DNA of 64,000 nt from Bradyrhizobium australiense (lineage in GTDB: Bacteria; Pseudomonadota; Alphaproteobacteria; Rhizobiales; Xanthobacteraceae). Made by a program: the position numbers and the translations under genes. The notes under the pieces are model-generated. The model ran no database searches. It was given only the letters and a program-made list of their open reading frames with translations, and was not told the DNA's origin. The stretch's first letter is position 1; the number at the start of each line of letters is the position of its first letter. Where the stretch lies: assembly GCF_013114825.1 (NCBI RefSeq), contig NZ_JAAVLX010000011.1, positions 221,229-285,228 on the forward strand, in the 5' to 3' direction. Shown here piece by piece: positions 51,139 through 59,132 of this stretch.

Positions 51139-51681
51139 ATGTCCAATACCGACATCGAAATCGTCGTCGAGGATCCGACCGCGCCGGAGGCGGACTCGCC
51201 TGAGATGGCGAGCGTTCGGGTGGTCGACGTGGTCGTCTCGCTCCTGCTGCTTGCGCTGGCGCTGACGCTCGGTTTTGACAACTGGCGGACGGGTGCCGGC
51301 TGGGAATCCACCGGTCCGCAGCCCGGCTATTTTCCGTTCTATCTGTCGATTATCCTCGGTGGCGCCAGCCTCTACGGCCTGGTTGCGGCGTTCCTGTCGC
51401 GCCGCGAAGCCTCCGAATCCTTCGTGACGCAAGCACAGCTTCGCCGCGTGCTGGCGGTCTTCGTGCCGACGGTTCTGTTCTGCCTCGCCACGCAATTCCT
51501 CGGGCTCTATGTCGCCAGCTTCCTTTTGATCTCCTGCTTCATGTGTCTGGTCGGCAAGATCGCATGGTGGAAGTCGCTGCTCACCGCCTTCGTGTTTACC
51601 GCTGCGATGTTCGTGACCTTCGACATCGCCTTCGACGTCATCATGCCAAAGGGCCCGCTCGAAGCGGCGCTCGGCCGCTAA
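51139..51681 (+). CDS. tctB: TctB-family small permease of tripartite transporter
   Basis: 180 residues. After a 30-residue cytoplasmic leader, four spans appear: VVDVVVSLLLLALALTLGFD, YFPFYLSIILGGASLYGLVA, LAVFVPTVLFCLATQFLGLY and SLLTAFVFTAAMFVTFDIAF. The PGYFPFYL stretch after GPQ is typical of TctB. It pairs with TctA in the membrane to import a carboxylate bound by a TctC receptor. It is encoded after mtnP and mtnA and before tctA (21 bases). Confidence 0.88.
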   Translation: MSNTDIEIVVEDPTAPEADSPEMASVRVVDVVVSLLLLALALTLGFDNWRTGAGWESTGPQPGYFPFYLSIILGGASLYGLVAAFLSRREASESFVTQAQLRRVLAVFVPTVLFCLATQFLGLYVASFLLISCFMCLVGKIAWWKSLLTAFVFTAAMFVTFDIAFDVIMPKGPLEAALGR

Positions 51682-51702
51682 CCGGTCGGTGGGACACACG
51701 CC

Positions 51703-53214
51703 ATGGAAGCCCTCGGCCTCTTGATGCACGGCTTCGCCGTGCTGTTGACCTGGAAGACGCTGCTGTTGATGATGACCGGGCTGGTGCTCGGCATTTTCGT
51801 CGGCGTGCTGCCCGGCCTCGGCGGCCCCAACGGCGTGGCGATCCTGTTGCCGCTGACGTTCACGATGGACCCGACTTCGGCGATCGTGATGCTGTCCTGC
51901 ATCTACTGGGGTGCGCTGTTCGGCGGCGCCATCACCTCGATCCTGTTCAACATCCCCGGCGAAGCCTGGTCGGTCGCGACCACCTTCGACGGTTACCCGA
52001 TGGCGCAGCAGGGCAGGGCGGCGGAAGCGCTGACGGCGGCCTTCACTTCGTCCTTCATCGGCTCGCTGGTCGCGGTGATGCTGATCACCTTCCTGGCGCC
52101 GATGATCTCGTCGTTCGCACTGAGATTCGGCCCGCCCGAATTCTTCGCGGTGTATCTGCTCACTTTCTGCTCTTTTGTCGGGCTCGGCCGTGAGGCCAAG
52201 CACAAGACTGTCATTTCGATGTCGCTCGGTCTCTTGCTCGCGGGCATCGGCATGGACACTGTGTCCGGCCAGTTGCGCATGACCTTCGGCTCGGCGGAGC
52301 TGCTGCGAGGCGTCAACTTCCTGGTTGCGGTGATCGGCCTGTTCGGTATCAGCGAGATCCTGCTGACGATGGAGGAGCGCCTGGCGCTGCGCGGCCACGC
52401 CGCCGCCATCTCCTTGCGCGTCGTGCTCTCGGTCTGGAAGGACCTGCCGAAATATTGGGTGACGCTGTTCCGCTCCTCCTTTATCGGTTGCTGGCTCGGC
52501 ATCACGCCGGGCGGCGCGATTGCCGCGTCCTTCATGGGCTACAACCTCGCCAAGCGCTTCTCCAAGGACCAGGACAGCTTTGGCAAGGGACGCATCGAGG
52601 GCGTGTTCGCGCCGGAAACCGCGGCGCATGCGTCGGGCACCGCGGCGCTGCTGCCGATGCTCGCGCTCGGCATTCCGGGCTCGGGCACCGCGGCGATCCT
52701 GCTCGGCGGCTTGATGGTGTGGGGGCTCAATCCCGGGCCGCTGCTGTTCGTCGAGCACAAGGATTTCGTCTGGGGCCTGATTGCGTCGATGTATCTCGGC
52801 AACGTCGTCGGCCTCGTGCTGGTGCTGACGACGGTGCCGATCTTTGCTTCCGTCCTGCGGGTGCCGTTTGCGGCCGTGGCGCCGATGATCGTGGTGTCCT
52901 GCGCGATCGGCGCCTATGCGATCCAGAACGCGATGTTCGACATCTGGTTGATGCTGGGTTTCGGCGTCGTCGGCTACGTTTTCAAGAAGATCGGCATTCC
53001 GCTCGCGCCGTTCACGCTGGCGCTGGTGCTCGGCAACCGCGCCGAGGATGCGTTCCGCCTGTCGATGATCGGCGCCGGCGGCGACTTGAAGGTGTTCTGG
53101 TCGAACGGCCTGGTCGGCTCGATCACGACATTGGCGATCGTGTTGCTGTTCTGGCCCGTCATCGACAAGGCGTTCGGCAGCGTCACGCGCATGGTGCGGC
53201 CGGCGAAGGCGTAG
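51703..53214 (+). CDS. tctA: TctA-family large permease of tripartite transporter
   Basis: 503 residues with about 12 spans. Landmarks: GIFVGVLPGLGGPNGVAILL, PLTFTMDPTSAIVMLSCIYW, GALFGGAITSILFNIPGEAW, LGITPGGAIAASFMGYNLAK and ALLPMLALGIPGSGTAAILL. The PGxGG and GIPG loops are characteristic of TctA. The importer it forms with TctB and the receptor at 47312 carries an unknown solute. The position in the mtnPA unit suggests a sulfur-containing or related carboxylate such as methylthio-acids, but this is an inference. Confidence 0.93.
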   Translation: MEALGLLMHGFAVLLTWKTLLLMMTGLVLGIFVGVLPGLGGPNGVAILLPLTFTMDPTSAIVMLSCIYWGALFGGAITSILFNIPGEAWSVATTFDGYPMAQQGRAAEALTAAFTSSFIGSLVAVMLITFLAPMISSFALRFGPPEFFAVYLLTFCSFVGLGREAKHKTVISMSLGLLLAGIGMDTVSGQLRMTFGSAELLRGVNFLVAVIGLFGISEILLTMEERLALRGHAAAISLRVVLSVWKDLPKYWVTLFRSSFIGCWLGITPGGAIAASFMGYNLAKRFSKDQDSFGKGRIEGVFAPETAAHASGTAALLPMLALGIPGSGTAAILLGGLMVWGLNPGPLLFVEHKDFVWGLIASMYLGNVVGLVLVLTTVPIFASVLRVPFAAVAPMIVVSCAIGAYAIQNAMFDIWLMLGFGVVGYVFKKIGIPLAPFTLALVLGNRAEDAFRLSMIGAGGDLKVFWSNGLVGSITTLAIVLLFWPVIDKAFGSVTRMVRPAKA

Positions 53215-53459
53215 CAAAACGGATCGGCCTTCCATCGTCATTGCGAGCCAACGAGTCGCGCGAATGCGCAAGGGCGCAGGAAGACCGGGTGCTTGTTGCA
53301 CCCGCGGTCTCACCAGAGAGGCGCATGGAGAGCCTAAGATATTGATTAGGCGACAGTTCTCCTCATACCAGCGTCGGTCTGTCGGCATCCCCGCACATCA
53401 TCGGGACAGCAACGGGCGGCCGCCACGCTTTCGGTACTTCGGAAAATCAGAAATATCAG
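53215..53459. other. Intergenic stretch with decayed REP-type element
   Basis: About 245 bases without a gene. CCATCGTCATTGCGAGCCAA near 53231 starts a degenerate member of the CGTCATTGCGAGCGAAGC intergenic repeats; the intact member is at 60409. A GGTGCTTGTTGCACC hairpin lies near 53288-53304. The rest has nothing recognisable. Confidence 0.5.
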
Positions 53460-53479
53460 TTGACCCGTCGGGCAAATCA
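53460..53479 (+). repeat. Copy C of 20-base motif TTGACNNGTCGGGCAAATCA
   Basis: Reads TTGACCCGTCGGGCAAATCA; 18 of 20 bases equal copies A and B 46 kb away. TCTATA lies 18 bases after TTGACC, giving the best -10 of the three copies. It is 45 bases before a small membrane-protein gene with its own ribosome site, and beside a serine recombinase. Confidence 0.7.
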
Positions 53480-53494
53480 GTGGTCTATAGGGCA

Positions 53495-53515
53495 CCTTGG
53501 TTGCTTCCCAAGGAG
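53495..53515 (+). promoter_or_regulatory. Hairpin covering the ribosome site of the 53525 gene
   Basis: CCTTGG (53495-53500) pairs perfectly with CCAAGG (53508-53513), and AAGGAG (53510-53515) is the ribosome site of the gene at 53525. The stem would hide most of the site, so translation may be controlled. It follows motif copy C by 16 bases. Confidence 0.4.
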
Positions 53516-53524
53516 ATCCGCTTG

Positions 53525-53740
53525 ATGTCCGATCAATCTTCGGAACTCGTCGAGATATCGAAGCTCAATGGCGAGTTCAGAAAAAACTACGGCAAGATAT
53601 TGGGCGCTATCCTCTATCTGCGCTCCGTCAGCGCCGCGCGCGGCCGGTCGATCTTTTGGGGTGGTCTGTTTTTCGCGGTGTTTTCGGCGGCCTTAGCTTG
53701 GTTGGCGCGGCAGTGTTCAAGCTGGCTAGGCGTCGGTTAA
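53525..53740 (+). CDS. Small C-terminal-anchored membrane protein (71 aa)
   Basis: 71 residues, MSDQSSELVEISKLNGEFRK, then KNYGKILGAILYLRSVSAAR and one C-terminal membrane helix (SIFWGGLFFAVFSAALAWLA). AAGGAG lies nine bases before the ATG, the strongest site in the neighbourhood. It overlaps the last 113 bases of the opposite-strand serine recombinase gene, so it could be an antisense or regulatory partner. No family recognised. The promoter-like motif copy C and the ribosome-site hairpin before it suggest that it is a regulated gene. Confidence 0.5.
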   Translation: MSDQSSELVEISKLNGEFRKNYGKILGAILYLRSVSAARGRSIFWGGLFFAVFSAALAWLARQCSSWLGVG

Positions 53741-55286
53741 GGGACCGAACAAGTGCCCCGGGTGTCTTGAAACTAACTATTCTGAAACGGGTGCGCAGCT
53801 TTTCGGAGAACCTAATCGTATTCCTGTCGGTGCGGATTGTTGGTACTAACAGATAATCGAGCAGGGTCGTGCTGCGGTCCGCTAGTCGCATCGCAACTAT
53901 CCACCCATCGGGCAAGTTGCGGCGTTGGATAAACCAACGCGGTGCATAGTGATCTCGGGCCGGGTGCTCTATCTGCGCTATGCGAAAATAGATGTTGATC
54001 ATCCCGTTTACTCGCAAGCCGTCGGCTAATCCATTGAGGACAACTTGTCCTCCCGCTTTCTCGATTTGTGTGGCAACCTGCGATTGGAGCTCAGACAACC
54101 GATGAAGCCACATGTGTCGGCTGTCCATATACTCGAAGTTCCGTTCGGGCAGATAACCAACCAATCTGTACGCATTACGCATGGTGCCAAAATGCGCCCT
54201 GTAGACATGGTGGCTCGGAAGATCAACCGTCTTGCTTATGATCCTCGGGGTAAGACGCCCCTCTTTCTTCAGTGTTCGGCGCAAGCGCGCCAACATCTCC
54301 CCTTCGGTTAAGCCATCGACGCGGCGCTCTGCTATGATCTTTCTTGCGGCAAGGAAATCATCCACCGAAACGATCGGCTCAATGCAGCCTTCGCTTCTGA
54401 CCCACTTGTCGGAAGAATTTCTAACGCGTTTTGTTCCGAGCTTCGATGATAAGCGGTTGTAGATGATGTTTCCGATGTAGTTTTCGTTCCTGAGAATTCG
54501 CGTTATCTTGGGACCCGTCCAGCGTTCGCCAGAGCACGGAGGAATACTGTGTCGATTTAGCTCGCGGGCGAGAGCCTGCTCAGATTTCACGTCAAGGAAC
54601 CGACGGAAGATCCACTTCACGACCGTGACTTCCTTCAACTCGCCCGGTTGTAACTTGACGTGATCCGTTTGGATGTACTTGCGATCTCCCTTTCTCAAAA
54701 TTCCCTTCGGCTGGTGCTCTTCATCCACTAACACTCGCTGCAGAGCATACGGAGTGAGGCCACCTGACTTAAAGCCCATGCTTGCAAAGCGACAAGCTCC
54801 GGCGTGAACTTTCACCGAGAGCTCACGACTGTATTCGGCCGCCATCACTCTCTTGATGTTCTTGACGATGCTCGACACCATACAGCCGTCGTTCTCGAAT
54901 TGCTCTGCGCAATACGACACTTTGATCCCAGCCTGTTTGCAGATGAACTCGTAGTAGGCGCTTTCGTCGGTGTCCTGAAATCGGCCCCATCGGCTAATGT
55001 CGTAGATTAGGATATGATCAAAGTCGGCGCGCTCGGACTGGACATCGTCAAGCAGTTGGATCAGGCCGAGTCGATTTTTCAGTTTAAGTCCGCTTTCACC
55101 TTCGTCGCGGTATGTTCGGACAATTGTGAGATTGTGCGTCTGGGCGTACGCCGCGATCACGACAGCCTGATTCTCGATTGAGTATCGCTGACGGTCGGTA
55201 GACATGCGGACATACTGCGCAGCGTGAAGCGCCCTTTGAGCTTTTGCCAGTTGCGTGTTGCGGCGGATGACGAGTGCGTTGCCCAC
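53628..55286 (-). CDS. Large serine recombinase
   Basis: 552 residues from a GTG at 55286 with GGGAG nine bases upstream. The catalytic domain reads AAQYVRMSTDRQRYSIENQA with nucleophile S29, then YDISRWGRFQDTDESAYYEF. The Recombinase domain follows (KEVTVVKWIFRRFLDVKSEQ, ALARELNRHSIPPCSGERWT, ILRNENYIGNIIYNRLSSKL). These proteins join or excise mobile DNA between short att sites. The C-terminal 200 residues have no recognisable zinc-ribbon cysteines. It stands alone with no other integrative element genes beside it, so it may be a leftover or a site-specific inversion enzyme. Codon use looks less GC-rich than neighbours, suggesting transfer. Confidence 0.85.
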   Translation of the reverse strand: MGNALVIRRNTQLAKAQRALHAAQYVRMSTDRQRYSIENQAVVIAAYAQTHNLTIVRTYRDEGESGLKLKNRLGLIQLLDDVQSERADFDHILIYDISRWGRFQDTDESAYYEFICKQAGIKVSYCAEQFENDGCMVSSIVKNIKRVMAAEYSRELSVKVHAGACRFASMGFKSGGLTPYALQRVLVDEEHQPKGILRKGDRKYIQTDHVKLQPGELKEVTVVKWIFRRFLDVKSEQALARELNRHSIPPCSGERWTGPKITRILRNENYIGNIIYNRLSSKLGTKRVRNSSDKWVRSEGCIEPIVSVDDFLAARKIIAERRVDGLTEGEMLARLRRTLKKEGRLTPRIISKTVDLPSHHVYRAHFGTMRNAYRLVGYLPERNFEYMDSRHMWLHRLSELQSQVATQIEKAGGQVVLNGLADGLRVNGMINIYFRIAQIEHPARDHYAPRWFIQRRNLPDGWIVAMRLADRSTTLLDYLLVPTIRTDRNTIRFSEKLRTRFRIVSFKTPGALVRSLNRRLASLNTAAPTKLRPPKTPRKTDHPKRSTGRARR

Positions 55287-55751
55287 GAGGCTTGCTCCCG
55301 GTCAATCTGTTGGAAAACATCCAATCCCTGAACCAGCTCCGGTGCAAGCAACTATCTCACTGGTTTTGCTTGATCTCGCCCTTTGGTTACGAGACAAGAG
55401 GCAAGAGGGGCGGACGTGCGGTACCTGTGGCTTGTTATTGTGGCGGTTGGTCTGTCGGGATGCATGGAAACAACCAATACTTCCTTCATCGGACCATCGG
55501 GGCGTCCGCCGCCGCAACGCGGCCGCCGCCGCGCGCGAAATTGCCGAGCCGCGGCATGATGCGCTGCGACCACGGCGTCGGCGCGTTCAACCGCGCCGGA
55601 CAAGTCGTCGATTCGCTCCTCGCATCCGGCGAGGCTGTGGAACCCTTCCCGATTATCCCGTCATGATCGCTGGCATGCACGCCACAGATGAGATATCAGC
55701 GGGCGCGGGACGCCCCGCGAATCCCAATCGTATCCGCAGCCGGCCATTGGA
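55287..55751. other. Gene-free stretch after serine recombinase with duplicated fragment
   Basis: About 465 bases without a convincing gene. Open frames on both strands are unsupported. The middle part (55520-55597) copies part of the gene at 59133. The remainder shows nothing recognised. This may be the scar of an insertion or rearrangement by the recombinase next to it. Confidence 0.5.
55520..55597 (-). repeat. Partial duplicate of the 59133-59792 gene
   Basis: 78 bases matching 59497-59574 with 72 identities and no gaps, read on the minus strand as ARLNAPTPWSQRIMPRLGNF. The frame breaks on both sides, so it is a fragment. Confidence 0.8.
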
Positions 55752-57668
55752 ATGACGCCTCTTTCGCAACTCACCCGTCGCAATTACCTGATCGCCGCGC
55801 ATGATGGGTTGGCGACTGCGCTTGCGCTGCTCGCAAGCTTCTACCTGCGCTTCGACGGTGGCGAGGCTTTCTATGCCCGCCTACCGCTGCTGCTGAAGAT
55901 CTTGCCGCTCTTCGTCGCCTTCAGCATCGTTATCTGCTACGTCTTCAATCTGACGACGACGAAATGGCGTTTCATTTCGCTTCCCGATGCACTGAACATC
56001 CTGCGCGTGGCGACCGTTCTGGCGGTAGCGCTCGTCGTGCTGGACTATGCCCTCATTTTCGACGAACCGACTGGCAAGGCGCCGGTGCTGTTCGGCCGTA
56101 TCACCATCGTTCTCTACTGGTTTCTGCAGGTGTTCGCGCTGAGCGCGCTCCGCTTCGGCTATCGCTATTTCCGTTACACGCGGGTTCGCCGCCATGCCCA
56201 GACCGAAGGCGCGTCGGTGACCCTGGTGATCGGCCGCGCCGCCGACGCCGAGGTGCTGTTGCGCGCGATCGAGAGCGGCGCAGTCAAGCAGCTTTGGCCG
56301 GTTGGCGTACTGTCGCCGTCGGCCGCGGACCGCGGGCAGTCGATCCGCAACGTGCCGGTGCTGGGCGGGATCGACGACGTCGAGGACGTGGTCCGCGATT
56401 ATGCCGGACGGGGAAAGCCGATTTCGCGGGTCGTCATGACGCCGTCGGCGTTCGAACCCGAGGCGCACCCCGAGGCGGTTCTGATGCGGGCCAAGCGGCT
56501 CGGCCTGTTCGTCAGCCGCCTGCCGTCGCTCGAAAGCGGCGACGTGCCGAGGCTGACCAATGTCGCCGTCGAAGACCTTTTGCTGCGGCCAAGCGAGAAG
56601 ATCGACTACGTGCGGCTTGAAACGCTGGTGAAGGGCAAATCGGTGATCGTCACCGGCGGCGGCGGCTCGATCGGTTCGGAGATATGCGACCGCGTCGCGA
56701 CCTTTGGTGCTGCGCGGCTATTGGTGATCGAGCACTCGGAACCGGCGCTTTACGCGGTTACGGAAGCGCTGACGGCACGCGCGGCCAATGCCGCCATCGA
56801 AGGCCGGATCGCCGACATCCGCGATCGCGACCGGATCATGGGCCTGATGCGGGAGTTCAAGCCTGATATCGTGTTCCATGCCGCAGCGCTGAAGCACGTG
56901 CCGATCCTCGAGCGCGATTGGAGCGAGGGCGTCAAGACCAACATCTTCGGTTCGGTCAACGTCGCCGACGCCGCGCAGGCGGCGGGCGCCGAAGCCATGG
57001 TGATGATCTCGACCGACAAGGCGATCGAGCCGGTCTCGATGCTGGGACTGACCAAGCGCTTCGCCGAAATGTATTGCCAGGCGTTCGACCACGACCTGAT
57101 GATCCAGTCGGAGGGCAAGCCGCACATGAGGCTGATCTCGGTGCGGTTCGGCAACGTGCTGGCCTCGAACGGATCGGTGGTGCCGAAATTCAAGGCGCAG
57201 ATCGAGGCCGGCGGTCCTGTCACGGTGACGCATCCGGACATGGTCCGCTACTTCATGACGATCCGCGAAGCCTGCGACCTCGTGCTGACCGCAGCCACGC
57301 ACGCGCTGACGCCGGCGCGGCCCGACGTCTCCGTCTATGTTCTCAACATGGGACAGCCGGTCAAGATCGTGGAGCTTGCAGAGCGGATGATCCGCCTGTC
57401 CGGCCTCGAACCGGGCGTCGACATCGAGGTAGTATTCACCGGCATGCGGCCGGGCGAGCGGCTGAATGAGATCCTGTTCGCGAGCGAAGAGCCGCCGGTG
57501 GAAATTGGGGTTGCCGGCATCATGGCGGCCAAGCCGAACGAGCCGCCGATGCAGACCTTGCGCAAATGGCTCGCGGCGCTGGAGGAAGCGATTGCGCGAG
57601 ATGACCGTTTCACCATCCGTGCGGTGCTCAAGGATGCCGTGCCCGAGTTCGGATCGCACGCCGCCTGA
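55752..57668 (+). CDS. Nucleotide-sugar 4,6-dehydratase/epimerase, CapD/WbpM-like
   Basis: 638 residues. The N-terminal 140 residues hold four membrane spans (IAAHDGLATALALLASFYLR, and three more). After a Rossmann-like region, residue 303 onwards is the SDR-extended domain: KSVIVTGGGGSIGSEICDRV, PDIVFHAAALKHVPILERDW, MISTDKAIEPVSMLGLTKRF and VRFGNVLASNGSVVPKFKAQ. In the classical YxxxK motif the tyrosine is leucine in SMLGLTK, as in other WbpM-type enzymes that use non-tyrosine. It makes UDP-sugars for polysaccharide or O-antigen. The next gene is a glycosyltransferase, so both act at the envelope. Confidence 0.88.
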   Translation: MTPLSQLTRRNYLIAAHDGLATALALLASFYLRFDGGEAFYARLPLLLKILPLFVAFSIVICYVFNLTTTKWRFISLPDALNILRVATVLAVALVVLDYALIFDEPTGKAPVLFGRITIVLYWFLQVFALSALRFGYRYFRYTRVRRHAQTEGASVTLVIGRAADAEVLLRAIESGAVKQLWPVGVLSPSAADRGQSIRNVPVLGGIDDVEDVVRDYAGRGKPISRVVMTPSAFEPEAHPEAVLMRAKRLGLFVSRLPSLESGDVPRLTNVAVEDLLLRPSEKIDYVRLETLVKGKSVIVTGGGGSIGSEICDRVATFGAARLLVIEHSEPALYAVTEALTARAANAAIEGRIADIRDRDRIMGLMREFKPDIVFHAAALKHVPILERDWSEGVKTNIFGSVNVADAAQAAGAEAMVMISTDKAIEPVSMLGLTKRFAEMYCQAFDHDLMIQSEGKPHMRLISVRFGNVLASNGSVVPKFKAQIEAGGPVTVTHPDMVRYFMTIREACDLVLTAATHALTPARPDVSVYVLNMGQPVKIVELAERMIRLSGLEPGVDIEVVFTGMRPGERLNEILFASEEPPVEIGVAGIMAAKPNEPPMQTLRKWLAALEEAIARDDRFTIRAVLKDAVPEFGSHAA

Positions 57669-57715
57669 TTTTTTTCCTGTGCCCGCCGGCCGTGCAGACC
57701 GCTTCGAAAGCTATC

Positions 57716-58918
57716 ATGCAGAACTCCGGCAAAGTCGTCGTCGTCAGCCAGCACTATCCGCCGGATCCGAGCACGACGGCCGCGATCGTAGCGGCCATTT
57801 CGGAGCGCGTGGCGCAGGAAGCCGAGGTGCTGGTGCTGTCGGGCACCGCGGGCTCCGCTACCGCGGCATCCGCCGGCAGGGTGCATGTCATCGAGATCAA
57901 GAACCGGATGCCCGGCAAGGCGGCGCTGCTCAAGCGCGCGCTGGCCGAGCTCTTGTTCACGGCGCGGACGTTCGTGGCGATGCTGGCGAGGCTGCGGCGC
58001 GGCGATGTCACGCTCACCGTTCCGGCGCCCTTCATGCTACCTTACGCCTTCGCCGTCGCCGCAAAGCTGAAGGGCGCAAGATCGGTGCTGATCATGCACG
58101 ATCTCTATCCCGACGTCCTCGTCATGGCAGGGCTGCTGAAGCCCAAATCGTTGCTGGCCAAGGCGATGCATGCCATGAACGCACCGATGTTTCGCGCGCT
58201 TGACGCCGTCGTCATCATCGGCCGCGATACCGAAAAGCTGTTGCTACGCTATGGCGGAATGACCCGGGACAAGATCCACTTCATTCCGAACTGGGCGACG
58301 CTTGCGCCCGGCGTTCGCCCAATCACGCCTGATAATCCTTTTCGCCGCGCGCTTTCCGCCCGTTACGTCGTCGGCCTGTCGGGCAATCTCGGCTTCACCC
58401 ACGATTCCGTCGTCGTGTTCGAGGCCGCGCGCCTGTTGCGCGACAATAGCGATATCCACTTCCTGCTGTCGGGCTGGGGCGTGGGGTTCGACCAGTTGAA
58501 GTCCATGCAGGACGAAGTACGGCTTCCCAACGTCACATTGGTCGACCGCGTCGAGGACGAGCAGCTCGAGACGTTTTTGTCGGCTGCCAACGCCTGGATC
58601 ATTCCGTATCGCAAGAACGTCGCCGGCGTATCGGTGCCGAGCCGGTTCTATAATCTCCTGGCGATCGGCCGCCCGGTGATCCTGGTTTCCGAAGCGGATG
58701 CCGAGGCGGCGTTGACGGTGACCGAGCACGATATCGGCTGGGTCGTGACGCCGGGCAGGGCAGATGAATTGGCCGACGTGATACGTCGCGCGGCAGGTTC
58801 GGACAACGCGCAGCGGGCCGAACGCGCGACCCAGATATCCAGGCGTTTCGATTTCAACGCGGCCATGGCCAGTTATTGCGAGCTAATCCGCGAGCTTGTT
58901 CAGAAAAGGCCCAATTAA
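57716..58918 (+). CDS. Glycosyltransferase family 4
   Basis: 400 residues from the ATG at 57716 (a GTG at 57692 is in frame). GT4/GT-B landmarks: VVVVSQHYPPDPSTTAAIVA at the start, RSVLIMHDLYPDVLVMAGLL, KIHFIPNWATL, then GLSGNLGFTHDSVVVFEAAR and ANAWIIPYRKNVAGVSVPSR, FYNLLAIGRPVILVSEADAE. The last is the usual nucleotide-sugar site. It adds one sugar from a UDP- or GDP-donor to a lipid-linked or polysaccharide acceptor in the cytoplasm. It lies 47 bases after the dehydratase and is likely co-expressed. The acceptor is unknown. Confidence 0.85.
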   Translation: MQNSGKVVVVSQHYPPDPSTTAAIVAAISERVAQEAEVLVLSGTAGSATAASAGRVHVIEIKNRMPGKAALLKRALAELLFTARTFVAMLARLRRGDVTLTVPAPFMLPYAFAVAAKLKGARSVLIMHDLYPDVLVMAGLLKPKSLLAKAMHAMNAPMFRALDAVVIIGRDTEKLLLRYGGMTRDKIHFIPNWATLAPGVRPITPDNPFRRALSARYVVGLSGNLGFTHDSVVVFEAARLLRDNSDIHFLLSGWGVGFDQLKSMQDEVRLPNVTLVDRVEDEQLETFLSAANAWIIPYRKNVAGVSVPSRFYNLLAIGRPVILVSEADAEAALTVTEHDIGWVVTPGRADELADVIRRAAGSDNAQRAERATQISRRFDFNAAMASYCELIRELVQKRPN

Positions 58919-59000
58919 GGCGCGGAAAACCCATGAGTAAATCCGTGTTTTCGCGAGGCGGATGAAGGAGACAGTTATCCGCAGCACGTCCGAACACGAA

Positions 59001-59018
59001 GTAAATTTAGAAATTTAC
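59001..59018. promoter_or_regulatory. AT-rich perfect palindrome
   Basis: GTAAATTTAGAAATTTAC, 8-base arms with a 2-base centre, in the 214-base gap between the convergent glycosyltransferase and 59133 genes. No promoter is expected here, so this could be a transcription-independent site (replication or nucleoid protein) or a chance dyad. Confidence 0.3.
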
Positions 59019-59132
59019 AATAGCAATGAGAATCAGCATGCGGAGTATGTGACGAAAATAGATTCCCGGTTCGCGAGGTGGTCGCGCCCCAGAATGTAGG
59101 CCAATAGCACGCGTCGATGTACAGCAGTTGCC

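Noticed and set aside
49705..53388. A 1227-codon open frame on the minus strand across mtnA, tctB and tctA
   Set aside because: It is antisense to three well-supported genes. Its translation is rich in Arg, His, Asp and Gln with no domain; it is the usual GC-rich codon shadow.
55255..55755. Plus-strand frames between the recombinase and the CapD-like gene
   Set aside because: They cross the duplicated fragment in the wrong frame and have no start site; the region is better seen as non-coding.
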